Assembly: GCF_010499265.1 (NCBI RefSeq)
Contig: NZ_JAAGSC010000041.1
Location: 173,521 to 237,520, forward strand
Origin: Wenzhouxiangella limi
GTDB taxonomy: Bacteria > Pseudomonadota > Gammaproteobacteria > Xanthomonadales > Wenzhouxiangellaceae
Direction of reading: 5' to 3'
DNA length: 64,000 bases
The notes beneath the pieces are model-generated. The model worked only from the letters and a program-made list of their open reading frames with translations, had not been told where the DNA came from and made no database searches. Below, in pieces: positions 55,121 to 63,151 of the stretch; position 1 is the stretch's first letter; each line of letters opens with the position of its first letter. Made by a program: the position numbers and the translations under genes.

Positions 55121-57796
55121 ATGACCACGGAATCACAGATGGCCCTTCGCGCCGACCAGAACAGCAAGCCCACGCTGCGCCGAGATTACCACCCACCGGC
55201 CTGGCTGATTGATCAGGCAGAACTGACGCTGAAGCTGGATCGCGACACGACCCGGGTGCATGCACGCCTGTTCGTGCGTCGCAACCCTGACAGCGACGCC
55301 AGCCGCGCGCCGCTGGCCCTGGCCGGCGTGGGCCTGACCACACGCGCCGTGCGCGTCAACGGAAACCCTGTGACTCATGGTCAGCGCCGCCATGAGGGTG
55401 AGGAAATGATCATTGGTTCGGTGCCCGACCAGGCCGAGGTTGAAACCGAGGTCGAGATTGCCCCCAGCGCCAACACCGCGCTGGAGGGCCTGTACGCGGC
55501 CGGGAACATGCTGCTGACCCAGTGCGAGCCAGAGGGTTTTCGCAAGATCACCTGGTTTCCGGACCGTCCCGACGTGATGACACGGTTTCGCGTGCGGCTT
55601 GAAGGGTCGCGATCGGAATTTCCGGTGCTGCTGTCCAACGGCAACTGCATAGAGCAAGGCGAGCTCGACGGCGGCGAACACTACGCCGTCTGGGAGGACC
55701 CGTTTCCGAAACCCAGCTACCTTTTTGCCATCGCCGCAGGACGCCTGGCGTCGATCAGCGACACCTTCATTACGGCCTCGGGCCGGACAGTGGCCCTGCA
55801 GATTCATTCCGAACCCGACAGCCTCGATCGTCTGGCCCACGCCATGGGCAGCCTGAAGCGGGCCATGCGCTGGGACGAGGAGCGATTCGGGCTGGAGTAC
55901 GATCTGGACGTTTACCACATCGTTGCCACGCATGATTTCAACATGGGCGCGATGGAGAACAAGTCGCTCAACATCTTCAATGCGCGCTACGTGCTGGCCG
56001 ATCACGAAACCGCCACTGACGCTGATTTCGAGGCGGTCGAGGCGGTGATCGCGCACGAGTACTTTCACAACTGGACCGGCAATCGCGTCACCTGCCGGGA
56101 CTGGTTCCAGCTCACCCTCAAGGAAGGCCTGACCGTCTTCCGCGACCAGGAATTTACCAGCGACCTGCATTCGCGTCCGGTCAAGCGCATCCAGGATGTG
56201 ACCGATCTGATTGCCCGCCAGATGCCGGAAGACGCCGGCCCAATGGCCCATCCGGTGCGACCGGAACGCTACGTGGAAATCAACAATTTCTATACCGCGA
56301 CGGTGTACGAAAAAGGTGCGGAAGTGGTGCGCATGTACCAGACGCTTCTGGGCCACGACGGCTTCCGGCGCGGGCTCGATCTTTACTTCCAGCGACACGA
56401 CGGCCAGGCGGTGACCTGCGACGATTTCCTCGCGGCGATGGGCGACGCCAACGGCCGCGATCTCGGCCGGTTCGAGCGCTGGTATCGCCAGGTCGGCACA
56501 CCCACCGTGCGGGCCGCTACCCGTTTCGATGCCGATCAAGGGGAACTGGTGCTCAGCCTGGAGCAGTCGCTTCCCGAACACCCGGATAACGCTGATCTCG
56601 GACCGTTGCTGATCCCGGTTGCCGTGGGTTTTCTGGACGCCGATAACCGGCCGCTCCAGCCGGTCCTGGTAGGAGGTGACACCGGCCCATCCGAGACCGT
56701 GTTGCTGGTGCTCGATCGGGAGCGCGAAGAGTATCGTTTCCGCGGCTTGCAGGCTGATGCCCTGCCGTCCCTGTTGCGCGACTTTTCCGCGCCGGTGCAT
56801 CTGGAATATGACTGGTCGCTGGAGCAGCTGGCCCGACTGGCCGGCTTCGATCCGGACGCCGTCAACCGCTGGCGCGCCGGCCGTCGCCTGGCAGAACGCA
56901 TTTTGCACGAGGGCATCAAGCGCCCAGCAGGCCTGCCGGATACCGTCGCACTGCTGGCTTCGGCCTGGCGAGCGACCCTTTCCGACCCGGCGCTGGACCC
57001 GGCGCTGGCGGCCGAGCTGCTGTCGCTGCCGTCCGAAGCCGAGCTTGCGGAACAGTGTGAGCAGGTCGACCCGGAGGCGATTCATCGTGCCCGAACCGAT
57101 CTGGCCACCTACCTGGCCGATCATCTGACCGCCGAACTCAACGCCGTGTTCCAGCGCCTCGATAGCGATCGTGCCTGGAGCGCGGATGCGGCAGAAATCG
57201 CCCGCCGGCGCCTCAAGAACATCGCGCTGCATTGGCTTTCGGCAGCCAGCGATCGAACCTGGAGCGTGCAGGCCGAAGCGCAGTACCGTCGGGCCGACAA
57301 CATGACCGATCGGTTCGCGGCGCTGCGCGCACTGGTTCACGGCAACGCAGATGAGGCCGACGCCGCGTTGGCGGATTTCGCCGAGCGTTTTGCCGACGAT
57401 GCGCTGGTCATGGACAAGTGGTTCGCCGTTCAGGCGACCCGACCCGATCCGGCGGTGGCCGAGGTGCTGCCGAAACTGATGGAGCATCCTGCCTTCAGCC
57501 TGAGAAATCCGAACAAGGTACGCGCCGTGGTCGGCGGTTTCGCCATGGCCAACCCGGTGGCTTTTCATCGCGCCGACGGGGCCGGTTACCGGCAGGTGGC
57601 CGACATCATTGCCCAGCTTGATGTCATCAACCCGCAAGTTGCAGCGCGCCTGGCCGCAGCGTTTGCTCGCTGGCAACGCTATGAACCCGGTCGGGCAGAG
57701 CGGATGCAGGGCGAGCTGGAGCGTCTTGCGGGCGGTCGCCTGAGCCCGGACGTGGGCGAAATCGTGGCCGCGGCGCTACGGCCTGCCAAGCGCTGA
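55121..57796 (+). CDS. pepN: Aminopeptidase N (M1 family)
   Basis: 891 aa from ATG 55121; ATG 55139 is an alternative given a -10-like element at 55104. Zinc metallopeptidase with GAMEN (276-280), HEYFH (H312, E313, H316) and the third ligand E335 in LKEGLTVFRDQEF. Length and the C-terminal helical domain match E. coli PepN (870 aa). Cytosolic; broad N-terminal trimming. Overlaps the amidase gene convergently by 21 bp. Confidence 0.96.
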   Translation: MTTESQMALRADQNSKPTLRRDYHPPAWLIDQAELTLKLDRDTTRVHARLFVRRNPDSDASRAPLALAGVGLTTRAVRVNGNPVTHGQRRHEGEEMIIGSVPDQAEVETEVEIAPSANTALEGLYAAGNMLLTQCEPEGFRKITWFPDRPDVMTRFRVRLEGSRSEFPVLLSNGNCIEQGELDGGEHYAVWEDPFPKPSYLFAIAAGRLASISDTFITASGRTVALQIHSEPDSLDRLAHAMGSLKRAMRWDEERFGLEYDLDVYHIVATHDFNMGAMENKSLNIFNARYVLADHETATDADFEAVEAVIAHEYFHNWTGNRVTCRDWFQLTLKEGLTVFRDQEFTSDLHSRPVKRIQDVTDLIARQMPEDAGPMAHPVRPERYVEINNFYTATVYEKGAEVVRMYQTLLGHDGFRRGLDLYFQRHDGQAVTCDDFLAAMGDANGRDLGRFERWYRQVGTPTVRAATRFDADQGELVLSLEQSLPEHPDNADLGPLLIPVAVGFLDADNRPLQPVLVGGDTGPSETVLLVLDREREEYRFRGLQADALPSLLRDFSAPVHLEYDWSLEQLARLAGFDPDAVNRWRAGRRLAERILHEGIKRPAGLPDTVALLASAWRATLSDPALDPALAAELLSLPSEAELAEQCEQVDPEAIHRARTDLATYLADHLTAELNAVFQRLDSDRAWSADAAEIARRRLKNIALHWLSAASDRTWSVQAEAQYRRADNMTDRFAALRALVHGNADEADAALADFAERFADDALVMDKWFAVQATRPDPAVAEVLPKLMEHPAFSLRNPNKVRAVVGGFAMANPVAFHRADGAGYRQVADIIAQLDVINPQVAARLAAAFARWQRYEPGRAERMQGELERLAGGRLSPDVGEIVAAALRPAKR

Positions 57797-58357
57797 CAAA
57801 CCGGTTGCCTCGCTCACGGTGCGCCAGGGAAAGTCCGGGCCCGGGTCCAGTTTTCGCCGAACCTGGAGGTTGGGATCATCGCTGGCCGGCACGAAGCGCA
57901 CATCGAGCTGGTCGTGCCCGGCGATACCGTCCAGCGTTGGAATATGTTCCATTAAACGGTTGAGCAGATCGATCAGCGCCGCGATCTGAGCCGGCGTGAT
58001 GGCCTCCCGCCAGGCTTGGTGATCACTGTTGAACCAGTCCGGGAATCGACCCAGGTTGATCAGTTCGATACCGATCGACGAGCGATTGTGGCCGGCGACG
58101 TGGTGGGCGACCCGATCCAGCGCGACCCATTGCTCGACGTGGCCGTCGCGATCGATATAAAAGTGACCGCTGTTGCCGGTTTGAGAGACCGGGTAGTGGA
58201 TGCGTTCGCCGTATTCCCGGGCAGCGGCCAGATCGGGCAGTTCGGTCGCGTGGATGACCGCCAGCTCGATTTCCTCTGGGGCGCGGGCCTGAAGTCGCTT
58301 CCAGTAACTCAGCGGTTTGTGGTCAACCCCTTCCAGCCAGGCCGAAGTTGCGTTCAC
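57776..58357 (-). CDS. N-acetylmuramoyl-L-alanine amidase, AmpD-like
   Basis: 193 aa, GTG start overlapping the preceding stop (GTGA). Amidase_2 fold with zinc residues in VIHATELPD, HHVAGHNRSSIGIEL and the final LDPGPDFPW (Asp). No signal peptide, so it is probably cytosolic like AmpD, cleaving 1,6-anhydro muropeptides in wall recycling. It keeps the HDQLDVRFV-type late segment seen in AmpD. ampE is not adjacent. Confidence 0.87.
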   Translation of the reverse strand: MNATSAWLEGVDHKPLSYWKRLQARAPEEIELAVIHATELPDLAAAREYGERIHYPVSQTGNSGHFYIDRDGHVEQWVALDRVAHHVAGHNRSSIGIELINLGRFPDWFNSDHQAWREAITPAQIAALIDLLNRLMEHIPTLDGIAGHDQLDVRFVPASDDPNLQVRRKLDPGPDFPWRTVSEATGLSALGRP

Positions 58358-59712
58358 GACTTTCCCGCGGCGCGTGCGGCCACCTCCTCAAGCATCCGGT
58401 CCAGGGTTTGTCGGTCGAACCAGCGTCCGGCCCGCATCACGCCCTCGATCTCGCGGCTGTTGCGGATGTCATCGAGCGGATTGGCGTCGAGCAGGACCAG
58501 ATCGGCAATGCAACCGGACTGGAGGCAAGCGTAGCGATCGGACTGGTCGAAATAGCGGGCGACGTTGACGGTGCCGGTGGCCAGCGCCTCGGCAGGTGAC
58601 AGGCCGCTGGCGACGTAGGTTTCAAGCTCGTGGTGGATGGCGTCGCCCGGGATGTTGAGAATCTGCGGCGCATCAGCGCCTAGCAGCAGCACCGCCCCGG
58701 CCTCGTGCAGCGCGCCGATCAGCGCGCGCCGGATTTCAACGAAACGCTCGCCTTGCTCGGGTGAGGTGCCGGCGCGGATCCGGTCAATGCCCTCCAGCCA
58801 CTGGGCTTGCGTGGCTTCCGGAATCCAGCGCATGGCCGGCCGGGCCATCAGGGCATCGAGGTCTCCGATCGCCCAGTTCTCGATCAGGCTCTGGGTGGGC
58901 ACGTTGGCGATGCCTGACTCGGCGGTCCGGCGCGCCAGTTCAGGAATGAGATCCGGGTCCATCCCCTCAACGAGATTGATCGCAAACAGCCCCGGATAGG
59001 TGCCATGCAAGGGGTGGTCCGGCGGCACCAGTTGCTGACCGTAGCCATCCAGATGATCGATGCTGCCCTGGCGCGAGGCCAGCACCCGGTCCAGCCCCAC
59101 GGCCACGGAAACATGGCCCGAGTAGGCCATACCCAGGGCATCGGCGGTTTCGGCGATGGCGGCAAAGGCGTCCGGCCACAGGCCTGGATGCAGCTTGAGC
59201 AGGTCATAGCCGGCTTCGGCCTGAGACCGCGCGCGCTCGGCGGCCGCAGCCGGCGAGGCGATGGTGCGGTTGTTGAAAGACGGGCCCGATGTGATCAGGC
59301 GCGGCCCGGGGAGCTCGCCGGCAGCCAGTCGCTGGCGCAGAACCAGATGCGATGGCTCGCCCAGCATGCCCCGGATCGTGGTGATGCCGTGGGCCAGGTA
59401 CAGCACGAGCGTATCGTGGATCTGCTGCGCCCCGACCCGTTCCGGCGGTACATGGGCATGCATCTCGGCCAGCCCGGGCATGAGGTATTTGCCCGCCGCC
59501 GATACCCGGATGGCATCAGCCGGCTCGGACCCGGCGGGCAGAATACGGCCCGAGGCGACAGCCAGGTCGGCGGGTGCGGAGACCTGACCGCTGGCCACGT
59601 CGACCAACCGGACCTGTTCGAATATCACCGTCGAACGGGTTTCGGCGTGCGCGGCAAGCTGACTGATCAGCGCCAGGCTGGTGAAAAGCAGGTGGAACGA
59701 CTTCATCTTCAT
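58354..59712 (-). CDS. Secreted amidohydrolase-family metal-dependent hydrolase
   Basis: 452 aa. Signal peptide (about 1-24, FTSLALISQLAAHA). Amidohydrolase barrel with MPGLAEMHAHVP (HxH), LLKLHPG (possible bridging lysine), YSGHVSVAV, GSIDHLDGY and LLLGADAPQ (Asp). The C-terminal ATGTVNVARYFDQSDRYACL resembles imidazolonepropionase-like and prolidase-type members. Substrate unknown; periplasmic location inferred. Translationally coupled to the amidase gene. Confidence 0.88.
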   Translation of the reverse strand: MKMKSFHLLFTSLALISQLAAHAETRSTVIFEQVRLVDVASGQVSAPADLAVASGRILPAGSEPADAIRVSAAGKYLMPGLAEMHAHVPPERVGAQQIHDTLVLYLAHGITTIRGMLGEPSHLVLRQRLAAGELPGPRLITSGPSFNNRTIASPAAAAERARSQAEAGYDLLKLHPGLWPDAFAAIAETADALGMAYSGHVSVAVGLDRVLASRQGSIDHLDGYGQQLVPPDHPLHGTYPGLFAINLVEGMDPDLIPELARRTAESGIANVPTQSLIENWAIGDLDALMARPAMRWIPEATQAQWLEGIDRIRAGTSPEQGERFVEIRRALIGALHEAGAVLLLGADAPQILNIPGDAIHHELETYVASGLSPAEALATGTVNVARYFDQSDRYACLQSGCIADLVLLDANPLDDIRNSREIEGVMRAGRWFDRQTLDRMLEEVAARAAGKS

Positions 59713-59808
59713 GATCGATCTGGCCTCGGCGTTTGCGTGAGTCTGCCAAGCTGATTCTACTGCAGGCGCTCATGACCTCCGGCACAGCCGATCTCACGGC
59801 GGGGCGAG

Positions 59809-59814
59809 TACAAT
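59809..59814 (+). promoter_or_regulatory. Possible -10 element immediately before the PIMT-like gene
   Basis: TACAAT ends 6 bp before the ATG, so a transcript from it would start at or next to the start codon. No ribosome site is seen. Confidence 0.4.
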
Positions 59815-59820
59815 AATAGA

Positions 59821-60483
59821 ATGTCGCTCAATATCGAACAGGCTCGATTCAACATGGTCGAGCAGCAGATTCGCACCTGGGACGTGCTCGATACAAACGT
59901 GCTCGACGTTCTGGGCAAGGTGCCGCGCGAGGATTTCGTGCCGTCGCGCTATCGCCGCATGGCGTTCGCCGACCTGCGCCTTCCATTGGCCATGCAACAG
60001 GTGATGATGAAGCCGGTCGAGGAGGGCCGAATGCTCCAGGCGCTGGGCCTGGAGCAGGGGCATACGGTCCTGGAAATCGGCACCGGCAGCGGTTTCACCG
60101 CGGCCTGCCTGTCTGCCCTGGGTGGTCGGGTTTTGAGTATCGATATTCATGCCGAACTGGCCGATACCGCCGCCGCGCGCCTGGAACGACTGGGATTTAC
60201 CGATGTGGAAGTTCGCTGCAGCGATGTCTTCGACGAGAGTTTCGACCCCGGCAGAACGTTTGATCGGATCGTTGTGACGGGGTCGGCGGCTGATGTGCCG
60301 ACGCGGCTTCTGGACTGGGTCAGCCCGGGTGGTTGTCTGTTTGCCGTGCGGGGCTGCAGCCCGGCGATGGAGGCGGTCTGTGTGAACCTGGATGCCCAGG
60401 GTCAGCGGTCCACTGAAAGTTTGTTCGAGACCGACCTCCCCAGACTGATTGGGGCAGAGGACCGTCCCGTTTTCGAATTCTGA
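59821..60483 (+). CDS. Protein-L-isoaspartate O-methyltransferase-like protein
   Basis: 220 aa. PIMT-type methyltransferase with VPREDFVPSRYR, VLEIGTGSGFTAACLSALGG (SAM site) and FDRIVVTGSAADVPTRLLD. The active-site segment that reads GQTISQP in true PIMTs is replaced by LAMQQVMMKP, so isoaspartyl repair is doubtful. Such diverged PIMT-like genes occur upstream of tolC in other gammaproteobacteria. Followed by tolC after 18 bp; divergent from the amidohydrolase. Confidence 0.85.
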   Translation: MSLNIEQARFNMVEQQIRTWDVLDTNVLDVLGKVPREDFVPSRYRRMAFADLRLPLAMQQVMMKPVEEGRMLQALGLEQGHTVLEIGTGSGFTAACLSALGGRVLSIDIHAELADTAAARLERLGFTDVEVRCSDVFDESFDPGRTFDRIVVTGSAADVPTRLLDWVSPGGCLFAVRGCSPAMEAVCVNLDAQGQRSTESLFETDLPRLIGAEDRPVFEF

Positions 60484-60501
60484 ACCCGATTACATTAGAG
60501 T

Positions 60502-61854
60502 ATGTTCATGATCAAGAAAACTGCTGTTGCGCTGAGCCTGTCGCTGGCGCTGAGTCCGCTGGCCGTCGCGGTCGACCTGTTGGGCGTATACGAACTGGCC
60601 CAGTCCAATGACGCCGAATTGCGCGCTGCGGAGAGTCGCCTGGCCGTTGCCGGAGAGATCCCGGTTCAGACCCGCGCAGCGCTGCTGCCCCAACTGTCGG
60701 GCAGCGCTTCGCAGACCCTGGGAGAGTCGTCGCCCAGCGTGGGCGGAAACAGCCTGCCGACCAACGACATCGATCAGCGCAACTACAGCATCCAGCTGCG
60801 CCAAAGCATCTATGACGACGCCAACTATGGTCGCCTGGAGCGCGGTCGAGCGGAGCTGGCGGCCGCCGATGCTCAATACAGGGAAGCCTTCCAGAACTTC
60901 CTGTTCCGCGTCAGTGAGCGCTACTTCGATGTCTTGACCGCGCTGGATACCGTGCGCTTTGCCGAGGCCGAGGAAACCGCCTTGCGGCGCCAGTTCGAGC
61001 AGGCTGAACAGCGCTTCGAGGTCGGCCTGGCGGCGGTCACCGACGTCCATGAGGCCCGCGCAACCTGGGACGGGGCGAGGGCGCGGGTGATCGTGGCCCA
61101 GAATACGCTGGAAGATGCCCGCGAGGCGCTGCGCGAGACCACCGGCACCTGGTTCGAGAACTTTGCCCGCCTGATCGAGGACGTACCGCTGTCGCCGCCG
61201 GAGCCGTCCAACGCCAACGAATGGGTTCAGTCCGCGCTGGAGACCAGCCCGCTGGTGCTTCAGCAGCGTCGCCAGGTCGATGTGGCCGACGCCGAGCTGC
61301 GTATTGCCCGTGCCGGCCACCTGCCGTCACTGGGTCTGACCGGTTCCTACAGCCGCAACCAGAACAACGAGTTCGTCGCGCGTGACCCCGAAACCCAGAC
61401 CCCGATCGGAACCACCACCTTCCGCACCGACGGCTGGCAGCTGGGCCTGACTCTCGATATTCCCATCTTCGAGGGCTTTGCTACCGAATCCCGGCGTCGT
61501 CAGGCCGGCCAGAGCCTGCGCTTGGCCGATGAAGTGCTGGATCAGGCCGAGCGGGCCGTTGTTCGCCAGACCGAAACCGCCTACCGCGCGGTGATCGCTG
61601 GTATCCGGGAAGTTGAGGCTCGGCGCCAGGCGGTGGTATCAGCCGAAAGCGCGCTGGAAGCGACCAATGCCGGTTTTGAAGTTGGCACGAGAACCATTGT
61701 CGACGTGCTGATTTCCGAGCAGCGCCTGTTTCAGGCCGAACGCAATTACTCCAACGCTCGCCATCAGTTCATCCTCAACGGTCTGCGCTTGCGCCAGGCT
61801 GCCGGCCTGCTGGATGAGCAGGATCTGGTCCAGGTCAACCAGCTGCTTCAGTAG
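60502..61854 (+). CDS. tolC: TolC-family outer-membrane channel
   Basis: 450 aa; ATG 60508 is an equally possible start. Signal peptide (about 1-23, LSLALSPLAVAV), then two OEP repeats with LLGVYELAQSNDAELRAAES, VGLAAVTDVHEARATWDGAR and VGTRTIVDVLISEQRLFQAE, the classic TolC motifs. It matches housekeeping TolC, the shared outer-membrane duct of RND, MFS and type I systems, better than the copy at 24958. It converges on waaA with 16 bp between stops. Confidence 0.93.
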   Translation: MFMIKKTAVALSLSLALSPLAVAVDLLGVYELAQSNDAELRAAESRLAVAGEIPVQTRAALLPQLSGSASQTLGESSPSVGGNSLPTNDIDQRNYSIQLRQSIYDDANYGRLERGRAELAAADAQYREAFQNFLFRVSERYFDVLTALDTVRFAEAEETALRRQFEQAEQRFEVGLAAVTDVHEARATWDGARARVIVAQNTLEDAREALRETTGTWFENFARLIEDVPLSPPEPSNANEWVQSALETSPLVLQQRRQVDVADAELRIARAGHLPSLGLTGSYSRNQNNEFVARDPETQTPIGTTTFRTDGWQLGLTLDIPIFEGFATESRRRQAGQSLRLADEVLDQAERAVVRQTETAYRAVIAGIREVEARRQAVVSAESALEATNAGFEVGTRTIVDVLISEQRLFQAERNYSNARHQFILNGLRLRQAAGLLDEQDLVQVNQLLQ

Positions 61855-61870
61855 TCTGCTTTTCGCCAGG

Positions 61871-63100
61871 TCACAGCCACGGATCGAGGGCGGCGAGCGT
61901 TTTCTTCAGGCTGCCGCGACCGTTTCGTAGCGCCGCCTGCGCGGCCAGGCCGATTTTTTCGGCTTCGGCCGAATCGGCAAACAGTCTCTGCAGGCAGTGG
62001 GCCAGGGTCGGGGCGTCGACGACCTTGACGAGACCGTCAGTTGACTCCAGGGCGCTGGCCGCCGCTGCCTGCTGTTGTAGATGCGGTCCGGCCAGGACCG
62101 GGCGGGCCAATGCGGCAGGTTCGAGCAGGTTGTGTCCGCCCAGCTCAACCAGGCTGCCGCCGACGAATGCCACCTGCGAAGCCGCGTAGCAGACAATCAG
62201 CACGCCCAATCGGTCGACCAGAACGACCTTGGTGGAGGCGTCGGGCGTCTGTCCATAGGCGCACCAGCTCAGCGCTTCCTGGTCCATCAAACGGGCGATC
62301 TCTCCGGCACGGTCGGGATGACGGGGTGCAATGACCAGCAAGGCGTCGGGCCGCGAGTTCAAAAGCCGGCGGTGGGCGGCGATCAGGATCTCTTCTTCAC
62401 CGGGTCGCGTGCTGCCCGCAGTCCAGACGGACCGCCCCGCCCATTCGGACTTCAGCGCCGCGGCCCGGGTCGTCAGGTCATCGGGCAGGGCGAGATCGAA
62501 TTTCAGATTGCCGGTTTCGACAATCCGCTGCGGTGGCAGTCCGAGAAGGGTCAGGCGCTCGGCGTCGGTTTGCGTCTGGCAGGTGGCCAGGACAATCCCG
62601 TTCAGCGCCTCGCCGAAGAGCTTCGGAAAGCGTCGGTACCGGCGCATGGCGGGTTCGCTCACGCGGGCGCTGATCATCAACATGGGGATGTCGAGCGCAC
62701 GGCAGCGACCGAACAGCTCTGGCCAGATTTCGGTCTCGATGATCAGACCCATACGCGGTCTTGCCCGATTAAGCCATGCGCGCACTGAGAAGGGGTTGTC
62801 CAGCGCCAGGTAGCGGTGCTCGACCCGCTCGCCAAACAGATCCCGACAGCGCTCGGCGCCGGTCACCGTCATGGTGCTGATCAGAAGCTTCTCGCCGCGC
62901 TCGAGCAGGGCGTTGATCAGGCCCTGGGCGGCGTTGATCTCGCCCACGGATGCCGCGTGAATCCAGACTCGCCCGGGGCTGAGGCCCTCAAGCCATCCCA
63001 GGCGCTCGCGCCAGCGCCCCGGCCGGGTTTCGCCGCGCTGCAGGCGCACCAGGGCCAGCGGCGTCAGCAGAAGGGTCAGCAGGCGATACACGATGGGCAT
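61871..63100 (-). CDS. waaA: 3-deoxy-D-manno-octulosonic acid transferase
   Basis: 409 aa from ATG 63100; an in-frame extension upstream is unsupported and overlaps the acyltransferase gene. N-terminal membrane helix (about 4-18), then a GT-B glycosyltransferase with VWIHAASVGEINAA, LIIETEIWPELF, SARVSEPAMRRYRRF, TGNLKFD and VGGSLVELGGHNLLEPAAL. Adds Kdo residues to lipid A precursor on the cytosolic face. Divergent from an LpxL-type acyltransferase, which acts in the same pathway. Confidence 0.96.
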   Translation of the reverse strand: MPIVYRLLTLLLTPLALVRLQRGETRPGRWRERLGWLEGLSPGRVWIHAASVGEINAAQGLINALLERGEKLLISTMTVTGAERCRDLFGERVEHRYLALDNPFSVRAWLNRARPRMGLIIETEIWPELFGRCRALDIPMLMISARVSEPAMRRYRRFPKLFGEALNGIVLATCQTQTDAERLTLLGLPPQRIVETGNLKFDLALPDDLTTRAAALKSEWAGRSVWTAGSTRPGEEEILIAAHRRLLNSRPDALLVIAPRHPDRAGEIARLMDQEALSWCAYGQTPDASTKVVLVDRLGVLIVCYAASQVAFVGGSLVELGGHNLLEPAALARPVLAGPHLQQQAAAASALESTDGLVKVVDAPTLAHCLQRLFADSAEAEKIGLAAQAALRNGRGSLKKTLAALDPWL

Positions 63101-63109
63101 GGTCCGGCC

Positions 63110-63115
63110 AGTGTA
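63110..63115 (-). promoter_or_regulatory. Possible -10 element immediately before waaA
   Basis: TACACT on the minus strand, 9 nt before the waaA ATG, with no -35 and no ribosome site; consistent with a very short leader. Confidence 0.35.
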
Positions 63116-63140
63116 GCCCCGGCCGCAGCGGCTGGCCGCA

Positions 63141-63146
63141 TAATGT
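63141..63146 (+). promoter_or_regulatory. Possible -10 element immediately before the acyltransferase gene
   Basis: TAATGT ends 5 nt before ATG 63152; no ribosome site between them. Confidence 0.3.
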
Positions 63147-63151
63147 AAGCC

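Noticed and set aside
55133-57676. 847-codon minus-strand open frame opposite pepN
   Set aside because: Shadow of pepN, which has all catalytic residues in the plus frame.
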